From positions 124,001 through 188,000 of the forward strand of contig NZ_RBZU01000011.1 of assembly GCF_003628125.1 (NCBI RefSeq): a stretch of 64,000 nucleotides of DNA, given 5' to 3'. This document shows, piece by piece, positions 50,397 to 59,845 of the stretch; the first letter of the stretch is position 1; every line of letters begins with the position of its first letter. Below the pieces are notes generated by a model that saw nothing but the letters and a program-made list of their open reading frames with translations, did no database searches and was not told the DNA's origin. This DNA comes from Pararobbsia silviterrae (GTDB lineage: Bacteria; Pseudomonadota; Gammaproteobacteria; Burkholderiales; Burkholderiaceae). A program made the position numbers and the translations under genes.

Positions 50397-50413
50397 CCTC
50401 AATCAGATTGAGG
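50397..50413. promoter_or_regulatory. Perfect 17-bp palindrome, possible operator
   Basis: CCTCAATC-A-GATTGAGG is an exact dyad with a single central base. It lies 70 bp upstream of the sigma-32 type -35 of grpE and 240 bp upstream (minus direction) of the possible small gene. This shape fits a dimeric repressor site; it does not match CIRCE, Fur or LexA. The regulator is unknown. Confidence 0.45.
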
Positions 50414-50482
50414 TTTCGGCGCCACACCGGTTGTAACGGATCATTGCAAACACTGTCGTATGAAAAATTTCGACAAATCGGC

Positions 50483-50510
50483 CTTGAAATGATGCCGATC
50501 GGCCCGATAT
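50483..50510 (+). promoter_or_regulatory. sigma-32 type heat-shock promoter of grpE
   Basis: CTTGAAA (50483-50489), a 13-bp spacer and CCCGATAT (50503-50510) match the RpoH consensus CTTGAAA-N11-16-CCCCATNT in all but one position. The transcript would start near 50517 and carry a leader of about 190 nt before grpE. Confidence 0.78.
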
Positions 50511-50706
50511 CGGCCGGAGTGCGATTTCGGCGGCGCGGCATCCCCATCCGGCTCGAAAAATTTCGGGGCCCGATCAGGAACTGATAGCATGCCGCGCGGA
50601 TTGCAGCTACGGGATGCGGGCGTGCGCGCATCGCTTGCGCCACGGCGCGACATCCCGCGCGCGCCGAATCCACCTGTTTTTGATCGATGACCGAAACGGA
50701 ATGAGC

Positions 50707-51276
50707 ATGGAAGAGAACCAAGCGACGCAGAATCCGGGCGTGACCCCCGAGACCGCCGCGGCGGCCGAGGCCGCGAGCCAGGCGGCCGCCGGCGTCGAGA
50801 CGCCGGCCGCGGACGCGGCACCGGTCAACGCTCAGGCCCTGGCCGATGTGCAGGCCAAGCTCGCCGAAATGCAGGAAAACTTCCTGCGCGCGAAGGCCGA
50901 GACCGAAAACGTGCGCCGCCGGGCGCAGGAAGACGTCGAAAAGGCGCATAAATTCGCAATCGAGCGCTTCGCCGAGCATTTGCTGCCCGTCGTCGACAGC
51001 CTCGAGGCCGCCGCCGGCGATACGACCGGCGATCTCGCGAAAATCCGCGAAGGCGTCGAACTGACGCTGCGTCAGCTCAGCTCGGCCCTCGAAAAAGGCC
51101 GTGTCGCGGTCATCAATCCGGTCGGCGAGAAGTTCGACCCGCATCGCCACCAGGCTATTTCGATGGTGCCCGCCGAACAGGAGCCGAACACGGTCGTGGC
51201 GGTGCTCCAGAAGGGCTTTCTGATCGCCGACCGCGTCCTGCGTCCGGCGCTCGTGACGGTCGCGGCCGCCAAGTAG
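50707..51276 (+). CDS. grpE: Nucleotide exchange factor GrpE
   Basis: A 189-residue homodimeric exchange factor that releases ADP from DnaK. An acidic, Ala/Glu/Thr-rich N-terminal arm (to about residue 45) leads into the long helical stalk ([21 protein letters not shown], pieces quoted). The signature [18 protein letters not shown] and the C-terminal beta-wing with [13 protein letters not shown] and [13 protein letters not shown] follow. ATG codons lie at 50701 and 50707; GGA at 50698-50700 is correctly spaced only for 50707, so that one is chosen. A sigma-32 promoter lies upstream, and dnaK follows behind its own similar promoter. Confidence 0.95.
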   Translation: MEENQATQNPGVTPETAAAAEAASQAAAGVETPAADAAPVNAQALADVQAKLAEMQENFLRAKAETENVRRRAQEDVEKAHKFAIERFAEHLLPVVDSLEAAAGDTTGDLAKIREGVELTLRQLSSALEKGRVAVINPVGEKFDPHRHQAISMVPAEQEPNTVVAVLQKGFLIADRVLRPALVTVAAAK

Positions 51277-51359
51277 TCACGCAGGTCGATGTCCGCGGGG
51301 AGCCGCGGCGCGCCGAACCCGATTCGACGCGCGCCCGCACCCCGCAATAGAAAAAAACA

Positions 51360-51384
51360 AAGGCCCTGATTGAAAAAGGGCCTT
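51360..51384 (-). terminator. Hairpin upstream of dnaK with a minus-strand T-run
   Basis: AAGGCCCT (51360-51367) pairs with AGGGCCTT (51377-51384). On the minus strand it is followed by TGTTTTTTTC, an excellent intrinsic terminator for transcripts running opposite to dnaK. On the plus strand there is no T-run. The right arm overlaps the -35 of the dnaK heat-shock promoter. Confidence 0.6.
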
Positions 51385-51409
51385 GAAACGAACTAGCGCG
51401 CCCTTATTT
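51382..51409 (+). promoter_or_regulatory. sigma-32 type heat-shock promoter of dnaK
   Basis: CTTGAAA (51382-51388), a 13-bp spacer and CCTTATTT (51402-51409) resemble the RpoH consensus, with a perfect -35. Transcription would start near 51416, 67 nt before the dnaK ATG. It allows dnaK to be made independently of grpE. Confidence 0.72.
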
Positions 51410-51482
51410 AAGCCGCATCGGACATTGAACGCCTCGCCCGGATCGCGAGGCGTGTTCTCAAGAATTCACGGAGATTTGACAA

Positions 51483-53426
51483 ATGGGCAAGATTATCGGC
51501 ATCGACCTCGGCACCACGAACTCGTGCGTGGCGATCATGGAAGGCAATACGACGAAGGTCATCGAGAACGCCGAAGGCGCTCGGACGACGCCGTCGATCA
51601 TCGCTTACATGGAAGACGGTGAAATTCTGGTGGGCGCGCCCGCGAAGCGCCAGGCCGTGACGAACCCGCGCAACACGCTGTACGCGGTCAAGCGCCTGAT
51701 CGGTCGCCGCTTCGAAGAAAAGGAAGTGCAGAAAGACATCGCGTTGATGCCGTACAAGATCGCGAAGGCCGATAACGGCGATGCGTGGATCGAAGTGCGC
51801 GACGAGAAGCTCGCGCCGCCGCAGATCTCGGCCGAAGTCCTGCGCAAGATGAAGAAGACCGCCGAAGACTATCTCGGCGAGCCCGTGACCGAAGCCGTGA
51901 TCACGGTGCCGGCGTACTTCAACGACTCGCAACGTCAGGCGACGAAGGATGCCGGCCGCATCGCGGGTCTCGAAGTCAAGCGGATCATCAATGAACCGAC
52001 GGCCGCTGCGCTCGCGTTCGGCCTCGACAAGAACGAGAAGGGCGACCGCAAGATCGCGGTGTTCGACCTCGGCGGCGGTACGTTCGACGTGTCGATCATC
52101 GAAATCGCGGATGTCGACGGCGAGAAGCAGTTCGAAGTCCTGTCGACGAACGGCGATACCTTCCTCGGCGGTGAAGACTTCGACCAGCGGATCATCGATT
52201 ACATCATCGGCGAGTTCAAGAAGGACCAGGGCGTCGATCTGTCGAAGGACGTGCTCGCGCTCCAACGTCTGAAGGAAGCCGCGGAAAAGGCGAAGATCGA
52301 ACTGTCGAGCTCGGCGCAGACCGAACTGAATCTGCCGTACATCACGGCCGATGCGAGCGGTCCGAAGCACTTGAACCTCAAGATCACGCGCGCCAAGCTC
52401 GAAGCGCTCGTCGAGGACCTCATCGAACGCACGATCGAACCGTGCCGCGTCGCGATCAAGGACGCAGGCGTCAAGATCGGCGACATCGACGACGTGATTC
52501 TCGTCGGCGGCATGACGCGGATGCCGAAGGTCCAGGAGAAGGTCAAGGAGTTCTTCGGCAAGGAACCGCGCCGTGACGTGAACCCCGATGAAGCCGTCGC
52601 GGTAGGCGCGGCGATTCAAGGCCAAGTGCTCTCGGGCGATCGCAAGGACGTGCTGCTGCTCGACGTGTCGCCGCTGTCGCTCGGCATCGAAACGCTTGGC
52701 GGCGTGATGACGAAGATGATCGCGAAGAACACGACGATCCCGACGAAGCACTCGCAAGTGTTCTCGACGGCCGACGACAGCCAGAACGCCGTGACGATCA
52801 AGGTGTTCCAGGGCGAGCGCGAGATGGCCGCGGGCAACAAGCTGCTCGGCGAGTTCAACCTCGAAGGCATCCCGCCCGCACCGCGCGGCGTGCCGCAGAT
52901 CGAAGTCTCGTTCGACGTCGACGCGAACGGCATCCTGCACGTGTCGGCCAAGGACAAGGCGACCGGCAAGGAAAACAAGATCACGATCAAGGCGAATTCG
53001 GGTCTGTCGGATCAGGAAATCGATCGCATGGTCAAGGACGCCGAGGCCAACGCCGAGGAAGACCGCAAGCTGCGTGAGCTCGCCGACGTGCGCAATCAGG
53101 CCGACGCGCTGATCCACAGCAGCCGCAAGGCCCTGACCGAATACGGCGACAAGCTCGAAGCGGGCGAGAAGACGAAGATCGAAGACGCGATCAAGGCCCT
53201 CGAAGACGCCGTGCGCGGCGGCGACAAGGCCGACATCGAAGCGAAGGTCGAAGCGTTGTCGGCGGCTTCGCAAAAGCTCGGCGAAAAGATGTACGCCGAC
53301 ATGCAGGCGGCGCAGGCCGCGGGCGGCGCGCAAGCGGGCGCCGAGCACGCCGATGCGCCTGAAGCATCGGGTAAGGCGGAAGACGATGTCGTCGACGCCG
53401 ACTTCAAGGAAGTCAAGAAGGACTAA
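51483..53426 (+). CDS. dnaK: Chaperone DnaK (Hsp70)
   Basis: A 647-residue ATP-driven chaperone. The ATPase domain shows [17 protein letters not shown], the autophosphorylated-Thr region [48 protein letters not shown] and [11 protein letters not shown]. The hydrophobic linker is in [16 protein letters not shown]. The peptide-binding domain and helical lid follow, ending [18 protein letters not shown] lies 9 nt before the ATG. GrpE and DnaJ, its co-chaperones, flank it. Codon use is typical of a highly expressed gene. Confidence 0.98.
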   Translation: MGKIIGIDLGTTNSCVAIMEGNTTKVIENAEGARTTPSIIAYMEDGEILVGAPAKRQAVTNPRNTLYAVKRLIGRRFEEKEVQKDIALMPYKIAKADNGDAWIEVRDEKLAPPQISAEVLRKMKKTAEDYLGEPVTEAVITVPAYFNDSQRQATKDAGRIAGLEVKRIINEPTAAALAFGLDKNEKGDRKIAVFDLGGGTFDVSIIEIADVDGEKQFEVLSTNGDTFLGGEDFDQRIIDYIIGEFKKDQGVDLSKDVLALQRLKEAAEKAKIELSSSAQTELNLPYITADASGPKHLNLKITRAKLEALVEDLIERTIEPCRVAIKDAGVKIGDIDDVILVGGMTRMPKVQEKVKEFFGKEPRRDVNPDEAVAVGAAIQGQVLSGDRKDVLLLDVSPLSLGIETLGGVMTKMIAKNTTIPTKHSQVFSTADDSQNAVTIKVFQGEREMAAGNKLLGEFNLEGIPPAPRGVPQIEVSFDVDANGILHVSAKDKATGKENKITIKANSGLSDQEIDRMVKDAEANAEEDRKLRELADVRNQADALIHSSRKALTEYGDKLEAGEKTKIEDAIKALEDAVRGGDKADIEAKVEALSAASQKLGEKMYADMQAAQAAGGAQAGAEHADAPEASGKAEDDVVDADFKEVKKD

Positions 53427-53437
53427 GCGGTCCAAAC

Positions 53438-53468
53438 CGGCCGTCCGCGTCAGACCGGACGGCCGTTT
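53438..53468 (+). terminator. Terminator-like stem between dnaK and dnaJ
   Basis: CGGCCGTCCG (53438-53447) pairs with CGGACGGCCG (53456-53465), an uninterrupted 10-bp stem with an 8-nt loop followed by TTTCGCTTGTTG. The T-run is short, so termination may be partial and lower dnaJ relative to dnaK. A second stem with a TTCG loop (around 53486-53514, CCTGG...CCAGG with an internal mismatch) follows before dnaJ. Confidence 0.6.
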
Positions 53469-53565
53469 CGCTTGTTGAATACGGCGCCTGGCGACCCCTT
53501 CGGGGCGACCAGGCCATATCGTTTTGTGAGGGTCGCGAGGCCCGCTGCGAGTCGCACCTAGGATT

Positions 53566-54705
53566 ATGGCGAAACGGGATTATTACGACGTTCTGGGCGT
53601 TGCCAAGAACGCGAGCGAAGACGAGATCAAGAAGGCGTATCGCAAGCTCGCGATGAAGTATCACCCTGACCGGAACCCGGACAGCAAAGATGCGGAGGAC
53701 CATTTCAAGGAGGCCAAGGAGGCCTATGAAATGCTGTCCGACGCACAGAAGCGCGCCGCGTACGACCAATACGGCCACGCGGGCGTCGACCCGAACATGG
53801 CGGGCGCGGGCGGTCAGGGCTTCGGCGGCTTCGCCGAGGCGTTCGGCGATATTTTCGGCGACATCTTCGGCCAGGCCGGCGGCGCGCGCGGCGGCCGCGG
53901 CGGCGCCGGCGGTCCGCAGCAGTATCGCGGCGCGGACCTGCGCTACAGCATGGAGATCACGCTCGAACAGGCCGCGCACGGCTACGAGACGCAAATTCGC
54001 GTGCCGAGCTGGACGACCTGCGATATCTGCCACGGCAACGGCGCGAAGCCGGGCACGAAGCCCGAGACGTGTCCGACCTGCGGCGGCAGCGGCGCGGTCC
54101 GCATGTCGCAAGGTTTCTTCAGCATTCAGCAGACGTGCCCGAAGTGCCATGGCTCCGGCAGCTACATTCCCGAGCCGTGCACGAACTGTCACGGCGCGGG
54201 CAAGGTCAAGCAGACGAAGACGCTCGAAGTCAAGATTCCCGCGGGCATCGACGACGGCATGCGGATCCGTTCGGCCGGCAACGGCGAGCCGGGACTCAAC
54301 GGCGGTCCGCCGGGCGACCTGTTCGTCGAGATCCATATCAAGGCGCACACGGTGTTCGAGCGCGACGGCGACGATCTGCATTGCCAGATGCCGATCGCCT
54401 TCACGACCGCCGCGCTGGGCGGCGAGATCGAAGTGCCGACCTTGTCGGGGCGCGTGACGTTCCCGGTGCCCGAAGGCACGCAGTCGGGCCGCACCTTCCG
54501 TCTGCGCAGCAAGGGCATCAAGGGCGTGCGCGCGTCGGTGCCCGGCGATCTCTACGTGCACGTCGTCGTCGAGACGCCGGTCAAGCTCACGGATACGCAG
54601 CGCGATCTGCTCAAGCAGTTCGAGAAGTCGCTGAACGAAGGCGGCGCGCGCCATAGTCCGCAGAGCAAGGGCTGGTTCGACCGGGTCAAGAGCTTCTTCG
54701 AATAA
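53566..54705 (+). CDS. dnaJ: Co-chaperone DnaJ (Hsp40)
   Basis: A 379-residue type I J-protein. The J domain has [20 protein letters not shown] and the HPD motif in [11 protein letters not shown] Gly/Phe-rich region follows ([16 protein letters not shown]), then four zinc-binding repeats [24 protein letters not shown] and CTNCHGAG, and two C-terminal beta domains that bind substrate. Length matches the family. It is 139 bp after dnaK. I saw no separate promoter, so it probably depends on read-through. Confidence 0.98.
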   Translation: MAKRDYYDVLGVAKNASEDEIKKAYRKLAMKYHPDRNPDSKDAEDHFKEAKEAYEMLSDAQKRAAYDQYGHAGVDPNMAGAGGQGFGGFAEAFGDIFGDIFGQAGGARGGRGGAGGPQQYRGADLRYSMEITLEQAAHGYETQIRVPSWTTCDICHGNGAKPGTKPETCPTCGGSGAVRMSQGFFSIQQTCPKCHGSGSYIPEPCTNCHGAGKVKQTKTLEVKIPAGIDDGMRIRSAGNGEPGLNGGPPGDLFVEIHIKAHTVFERDGDDLHCQMPIAFTTAALGGEIEVPTLSGRVTFPVPEGTQSGRTFRLRSKGIKGVRASVPGDLYVHVVVETPVKLTDTQRDLLKQFEKSLNEGGARHSPQSKGWFDRVKSFFE

Positions 54706-54717
54706 GCAGCGCGCGTG

Positions 54718-56667
54718 ATGTCATTCGCGCTGCTCGATGATTGCGAGGCGTCGGCGGCGCACGCGACGAGCCGGCTCTATACGGGCTTCGTTCGGACGCT
54801 CGTGTCGTACGGCGCCGATGATGTCGAGCGGGTCTGCGAAGAGGCGGCGCAGGCCATCGACGAAGGACTGCACGCGGTCGTCGTCGCCGATTACGAATGG
54901 GGCGCGCTCGCGAGCGACGATCACGTCGCGCGCGAGCGCGTCGAGCAAGCGCAGGCCGGGAAACCGGCGCTGCGCTTTGTCCTTTATGCGCGCTGCGAGC
55001 GTCTGTCGCGCGAGGCCGTCGATCGATGGCTCGACGACGATGCGGGTCTCGCCGGGCTCGCGAACGTCTCACGCGATACGACGCGCGAGCGATTCGACGA
55101 TGCGATCGCCGAGATTCATGCCGCTCTCGAACGCGGCGACGCCTATCAGATCAACTACACGTATCGCTTCGGGTTCGAGACCTTCGGTTCGCCCGTGGCG
55201 CTCTATCGTCGTCTGCGCGCGCGACAGCCGGTCCGCTATGGCGCGCTGATCGCGCTGCCCGATGCGCGCTGGGTGCTGTCGTGCTCGCCCGAACTGTTCC
55301 TCCGTCACGCGAACGGCGTGCTGCACGCACAACCGATGAAGGGCACCGCCGCGCGCGTGGCCGCTCATGGGGCCGCTCATGGGGCCACTCATGTAGCCGA
55401 TTACGCGGTCGATCGCGCCGCCGATCAACGGGTGCGCGAGGCGCTCGCGGCCGACCCGAAGAATCGCGCCGAGAACCTCATGATCGTCGATCTGCTGCGC
55501 AACGATCTCGGCCGCATCGCGCGGACGGGTTCGGTCTCGACGCCCGAGCTGTTCTCGGTCGATGCCTATGGCGACGTCTGGCAGATGACGTCGACGGTTC
55601 GCGCCGAGGCGCGCGACGGGCTGACGTTCGCGCAGATGCTGCGCGCGATGTTTCCGTGCGGCTCGATCACGGGCGCGCCCAAGCACCGCGCGATGGAGAT
55701 CATCGCGGCGCTCGAAACGTCGCCGCGCGGTCTGTACACGGGGGCGATCGGCTGGCTCGACGCGCGCGCGCCCGGCCGGCGGTGCGGCGACTTCTGCCTG
55801 TCGGTCGCGATCCGGACGCTCGTGCTCGAACCCGGCGCGCGCGTGGGGCGGATGGGCGTCGGCGCCGGCATTGTGCTCGATAGCGTGGCCGCGTCGGAAT
55901 GGGACGAGTGCAACGTCAAGGCGGCGTTCGCGACCGGTGTCGACTCGGGCGTCGGCCTCTTCGAGACGATGCGCGCGACACGCGGGGGCGTCGATCATCT
56001 CGACCGGCATCTCGCGCGGCTCGCGCGCGGCGTCGTGGCGCTCGGCATGCGCGTCGATCTCGATGCCGTTCGTGAGCGTATCGACGCCTATGTGGCGGCG
56101 CTCGGCGAAGGCGTGCATCGCATGCGGCTGGCTGTCGACGGCACGGGGCGCATCGACATCGGCGGCGGTCCGCTGAGTCCTTTGCATCTGTCCGACGGGA
56201 CCGATGCGCCGGATGCCTCAGGACAGTCCCGCGCGTCGCGTGCGCAGGCCGACGCGGGCGATGCGTCATCGGCGGTCCGCGCCTGCTTGGCCGACGCGCA
56301 CGGATTCGCGCCGACCGATGCCGACGATCCGCTGTTGCGCCATAAAACGACCGCGCGCGAGACCTACGATCGCGCGTGGCGTCTGGCCGAAACGCACGGC
56401 GCGTTCGACATGCTGTTCTTCAATGCGCGCGGCGAGTTGACCGAAGGCGGCCGGAGCAATGTATTCGTGCGTCTCGACGGCCGGTGGTACACGCCCGCGC
56501 TCGCCTGCGGCGTGTTGCCCGGCGTCATGCGCGGGGTGTTGCTCGACGATCCGGCATGGGGCGCGACCGAGCGCGTGATCACGCGAGACGAACTGCTGCG
56601 CGCCGAGGACATCGTGATCTGCAACGCCTTGCGCGGTGCGATGCACGCGCGGCTGATCGACGTCTGA
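54718..56667 (+). CDS. pabB: Fused aminodeoxychorismate synthase component I / aminodeoxychorismate lyase
   Basis: A 649-residue two-domain folate enzyme. Residues 1 to about 400 are PabB, converting chorismate to 4-amino-4-deoxychorismate: QINYTYRFGFE, CSPELFLR, PMKGTAAR, LMIVDLLRNDLG and MFPCGSITGAPKHRAMEII. The C-terminal part is a PLP-dependent PabC-like lyase that releases p-aminobenzoate: GLFETMRATRGG, HKTTARETYDRAW (likely PLP Lys) and FNARGELTEGGRSNVFV. A glutamine amidotransferase partner (PabA) is not in the window. A 12-bp repeat at 55362-55396 encodes HGAAHGATH inside the PabB domain. The ATG at 54718 is chosen over a GTG one codon earlier. It begins 12 bp after dnaJ. Confidence 0.94.
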   Translation: MSFALLDDCEASAAHATSRLYTGFVRTLVSYGADDVERVCEEAAQAIDEGLHAVVVADYEWGALASDDHVARERVEQAQAGKPALRFVLYARCERLSREAVDRWLDDDAGLAGLANVSRDTTRERFDDAIAEIHAALERGDAYQINYTYRFGFETFGSPVALYRRLRARQPVRYGALIALPDARWVLSCSPELFLRHANGVLHAQPMKGTAARVAAHGAAHGATHVADYAVDRAADQRVREALAADPKNRAENLMIVDLLRNDLGRIARTGSVSTPELFSVDAYGDVWQMTSTVRAEARDGLTFAQMLRAMFPCGSITGAPKHRAMEIIAALETSPRGLYTGAIGWLDARAPGRRCGDFCLSVAIRTLVLEPGARVGRMGVGAGIVLDSVAASEWDECNVKAAFATGVDSGVGLFETMRATRGGVDHLDRHLARLARGVVALGMRVDLDAVRERIDAYVAALGEGVHRMRLAVDGTGRIDIGGGPLSPLHLSDGTDAPDASGQSRASRAQADAGDASSAVRACLADAHGFAPTDADDPLLRHKTTARETYDRAWRLAETHGAFDMLFFNARGELTEGGRSNVFVRLDGRWYTPALACGVLPGVMRGVLLDDPAWGATERVITRDELLRAEDIVICNALRGAMHARLIDV

Positions 56668-56758
56668 ACCGCGTTGGATCCACACCGATGACGGCGCGCG
56701 CGCCATGCGTTCCGTGCGTCAGTGCTTCCGTACTCGACACGCGCGTCCGCGCACGCCG

Positions 56759-57574
56759 TCAGAACGTATGCTCGGGACCCGGAAACGATCCGTCCTTGAC
56801 GGCCTTGACGTAGGCCGCGATGGCGTTGTGCACGCTGCCGCCCGATTCGAGGAAATTCTTGACGAAGCGCGGCCGCTTGCCGGGGAAAATGCCGAGCATG
56901 TCGTGGAGCACGAGCACCTGGCCCGAGCATCCGGCGCCCGCGCCGATGCCGATCGTCGGAATCGTCAGGTCCTGCGTGACCTCGGTCCCCAGCGTCGCGG
57001 GAATCGCTTCGATCACGACGAGCTGCGCGCCCGCTTGTTCGATCGCGCGCGCGTCGCGCTTGAGTTGCTCGGCGCCCGCGTCGGTCTTGCCCTGCACCTT
57101 GAACCCGCCGAACGCGTGCACCGATTGCGGCGTCAGGCCGATATGCGCGCAGACGGGCACCGCGCGCTCGACGAGAAAGCGGATCGTCTCGGCGACCCAT
57201 TCGCCGCCTTCGAGCTTGACCATCTGCGCGCCCGCGCGCATGAGCCGGACCGAGTTGTTGAACGCGTCGGCCGGCGTGCCGTAGCTGCCGAACGGCAGGT
57301 CCGCGATCACGAGGGCGTTCTTGTTGCCGCGGCTCACCGACGCCGTGTGATAGGCGATGTCGTCGACCGTCACGGGCAGGGTCGTCGTGTGGCCCTGGAG
57401 GACGTTGCCGAGCGAATCGCCGATCAGCACGGAATCGACGCCGGCCGCGTCGCAGACGGCCGCGAAACTCGCATCGTAGGCGGTCAGCATCGCGATCTTT
57501 TCACCGCGTGCGCGCATCTCGGCGAGGCGCGGCACCGTGACGGCCGAGCGCTCGGCTTCTTGCAGGTAAGTCAT
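56759..57574 (-). CDS. panB: 3-methyl-2-oxobutanoate hydroxymethyltransferase
   Basis: A 271-residue enzyme making ketopantoate from 2-oxoisovalerate and methylenetetrahydrofolate for pantothenate and CoA. Motifs: [33 protein letters not shown] (metal site), [34 protein letters not shown], the catalytic Glu in [11 protein letters not shown], and [14 protein letters not shown] with HDMLG. The ATG at 57574 fits the family. It is downstream of folK in the same direction with 38 bp between, linking folate and pantothenate supply. Confidence 0.97.
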   Translation of the reverse strand: MTYLQEAERSAVTVPRLAEMRARGEKIAMLTAYDASFAAVCDAAGVDSVLIGDSLGNVLQGHTTTLPVTVDDIAYHTASVSRGNKNALVIADLPFGSYGTPADAFNNSVRLMRAGAQMVKLEGGEWVAETIRFLVERAVPVCAHIGLTPQSVHAFGGFKVQGKTDAGAEQLKRDARAIEQAGAQLVVIEAIPATLGTEVTQDLTIPTIGIGAGAGCSGQVLVLHDMLGIFPGKRPRFVKNFLESGGSVHNAIAAYVKAVKDGSFPGPEHTF

Positions 57575-57612
57575 GGACTGAACTCCGGGAAGCGCGTCGG
57601 GCGGCGCGCGAT

Positions 57613-58128
57613 TCAGGAAGAAGGGACGCGGTTCGCGATCGGGCACTGGCAGATCTCGACCTTCTCGATCCGCTGGCCGGCGACCGCGTCGAGCAGATCG
57701 GCGGCGCGTCCGGCGCCCGGAATCTCGATGTCGGGACTGATTTCGACGAGCGGCACGAGCACGAATGCGCGTTGCGTCATGCGCGGATGCGGGACGGTCA
57801 ACTCGGGTAGGTCGATGAGGCTCTCGCCGTAAAGCAGCAGATCGAGGTCGAGCGTACGCGGCGCATTGCGATACGCGCGCTCGCGGCCGAAATGGTGCTC
57901 GATCGCGTGGCACAAGGCGAGCAGCCGCAGCGCGTCGAACGACGTCTCGATCGCGACGACGGCGTTCATATAGTCGTCGCCGCCGGCATCGACGGGCGCG
58001 GTCCGATAGAAACCCGATTTGGCGAGCACGGCAAGCCCCGCGTGCTGCGCCAGGCAGACGACGGCATCCTTGAGCGTCTGTCGCGCGTCGCCGAGGTTCG
58101 CCCCGAGGCCGAGATAGGCTAACGTCAT
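57613..58128 (-). CDS. folK: 6-hydroxymethyl-7,8-dihydropterin pyrophosphokinase
   Basis: A 171-residue HPPK enzyme that transfers pyrophosphate from ATP to the pterin in folate synthesis. The N-terminal [14 protein letters not shown], the SGFYRTAPV loop, the middle [20 protein letters not shown] with the family signature and the [14 protein letters not shown] segment are complete. The ATG at 58128 gives [14 protein letters not shown]; the upstream open frame is Arg-rich. The gap to pcnB (58129-58321) contains no gene. Confidence 0.96.
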   Translation of the reverse strand: MTLAYLGLGANLGDARQTLKDAVVCLAQHAGLAVLAKSGFYRTAPVDAGGDDYMNAVVAIETSFDALRLLALCHAIEHHFGRERAYRNAPRTLDLDLLLYGESLIDLPELTVPHPRMTQRAFVLVPLVEISPDIEIPGAGRAADLLDAVAGQRIEKVEICQCPIANRVPSS

Positions 58129-58321
58129 CGCTTTGCTTCGCTGGTCACTGATCCGTTCGGACGGCGTATGCCGCCCACCTCGGCGTGCATCTTGCCACGG
58201 CTCGCGTCGATGTGCTCGGCATGCGCCGGCGCGCGGCGCGCAGCCGCTCTCCGACGCGCATCGCGCGGCGAACCGGCGTGAGCGCCGGCGTGTTCGCCCC
58301 TCTCCATCGCGGGCGCGCCGC

Positions 58322-59845
58322 TCAGGCGTCGAAAGAATCGTCGGACGCGGCATCCGGGCCGCGCGTCGGCTCGGCGTCGCCGGCCGTGCCGTCGCTGCCC
58401 GCACCCTGACCGCCACGGCCGCTGCGACGGCGCCGGCGGCGCGGTGCGCGCTCGCGTGCGGCGCCCTGCGTGAGCAGGATTTCGCGCGCTTCGACGTCGC
58501 CTTCGACAAACGCTTTCCACCAGGCGCCGATCGACGCTTCGAGTTCGCCCGACTCGCAACGCAGCACGAGGAAATCGTAGGCCGCGCGAAAACGCGGATG
58601 CTCGAGCGCGCGCAGCGCCGTGCGCCCGTTGTGCTTTTCGAGCCGCGGCTGCATCGACCAGATTTCCTTCATGTCGGCGACGAAGCGCTTCTGGATCGCG
58701 AGCTTTTCGGTCTGCGTATCGAGCACGTCATCCATCGCGCGATGCAGCGCCGGAATCGGATACTCGCCCGCGGCCGTGAGCTTGTTCCAGCGGTCCTGGA
58801 CCTGTTGCCAAAGCAGCGCGGCGAACAGGAAACCCGGAGAAACGGGCTTGCCCGCGCGCACGCGGTCGTCGGTGTTCGTCAGCGCGAGCGTGACGAATTT
58901 CTCGCCGTGCGGCTGTTCGAGCACGACGTCGAGCAAGGGCAGCAGCCCGTGATGCAGGCCCTCGGCGCGCAGACGCTGCAGGCACGCGAGCGCATGGCCC
59001 GACAGCAGCAGCTTGAGCATCTCGTCGAACAGGCGCGCCGCCGGCACGTTGTTGATGAGGTCCGCGAGCCGCGTGATCGGCGCGCGCGTGGCGGCATCGA
59101 TCTCGAAGCCGAGCTTGGCCGCGAAGCGTACGACGCGCAGCATGCGCACGGGATCCTCGCGGTAACGCGTCGCCGGGTCGCCGATCATGCGCAGCGTGCG
59201 CGCGCGGATATCGGCCATCCCGTTGTGATAGTCGAGCACCGTCTGCGTGGCCGGGTCGTAGTACATCGCGTTGATCGTGAAGTCGCGCCGTGTCGCGTCT
59301 TCGTGCTGCTCGCCCCAGACGTTGTCGCGCAGCACGCGACCGCTCGCGTCGACCGCATGCGTGCGGCGATCGAGTTCGGCGCGCTTGAGACGGCGCGGCG
59401 GCTCGGCGGCCGTGGTGCCCGCAGCGCCCGCGGAGCCCGTTGCATCGGCCGGCTGATCGACGAGCGCGCGGAATGTCGAGGTCTCGATGATGTCCTGGCC
59501 GAACTGCACGTGGACGATCTGGAAACGGCGCCCGATGATGCGCGCGCGGCGGAACAGCTTCTGGACCTGTTCAGGCGTCGCGTCGGTCGCGACGTCGAAA
59601 TCCTTCGGCGCGACGTTGAGCAGCAGGTCGCGCACCGCGCCGCCGACGATGAACGCGCGAAAGCCCGCCTGTTGGAGCGTGTCGGTCACGCGGACCGCGT
59701 TGCGCGAGATCAGCGCGGGATCGATATGGTGAACATCGGCCGAGACGACGGTCGGTGTCGTCGGGATGCGCACGGCCTCGGCGGAAGCGCTCGAGGCGGC
59801 GGATTCGTCCTGGCCCAGGAGCCGGCGTATGAGTTTTTTTATCAC
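58322..59845 (-). CDS. pcnB: Poly(A) polymerase PcnB
   Basis: A 507-residue nucleotidyltransferase that adds 3' poly(A) tails to RNA and promotes decay. The catalytic fold shows FIVGGAVRDLLLNVAPKDFDVATDA (GG and D-x-D; pieces quoted), RRDFTINAMYYDP, and RYREDPVRMLRVVRFAAKLGF binding tRNA/RNA. The C-terminus is strongly basic (APRRRRRRSGRGG) and probably contacts RNA. The start is GTG at 59845, whose last two bases with the next A form the TGA stop of the upstream gene (GTGA overlap), so it is well fixed. A small Ala/Gly/Thr-rich insertion follows STFRALVDQ. A longer upstream open frame is not conserved. Confidence 0.95.
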   Translation of the reverse strand: MIKKLIRRLLGQDESAASSASAEAVRIPTTPTVVSADVHHIDPALISRNAVRVTDTLQQAGFRAFIVGGAVRDLLLNVAPKDFDVATDATPEQVQKLFRRARIIGRRFQIVHVQFGQDIIETSTFRALVDQPADATGSAGAAGTTAAEPPRRLKRAELDRRTHAVDASGRVLRDNVWGEQHEDATRRDFTINAMYYDPATQTVLDYHNGMADIRARTLRMIGDPATRYREDPVRMLRVVRFAAKLGFEIDAATRAPITRLADLINNVPAARLFDEMLKLLLSGHALACLQRLRAEGLHHGLLPLLDVVLEQPHGEKFVTLALTNTDDRVRAGKPVSPGFLFAALLWQQVQDRWNKLTAAGEYPIPALHRAMDDVLDTQTEKLAIQKRFVADMKEIWSMQPRLEKHNGRTALRALEHPRFRAAYDFLVLRCESGELEASIGAWWKAFVEGDVEAREILLTQGAARERAPRRRRRRSGRGGQGAGSDGTAGDAEPTRGPDAASDDSFDA

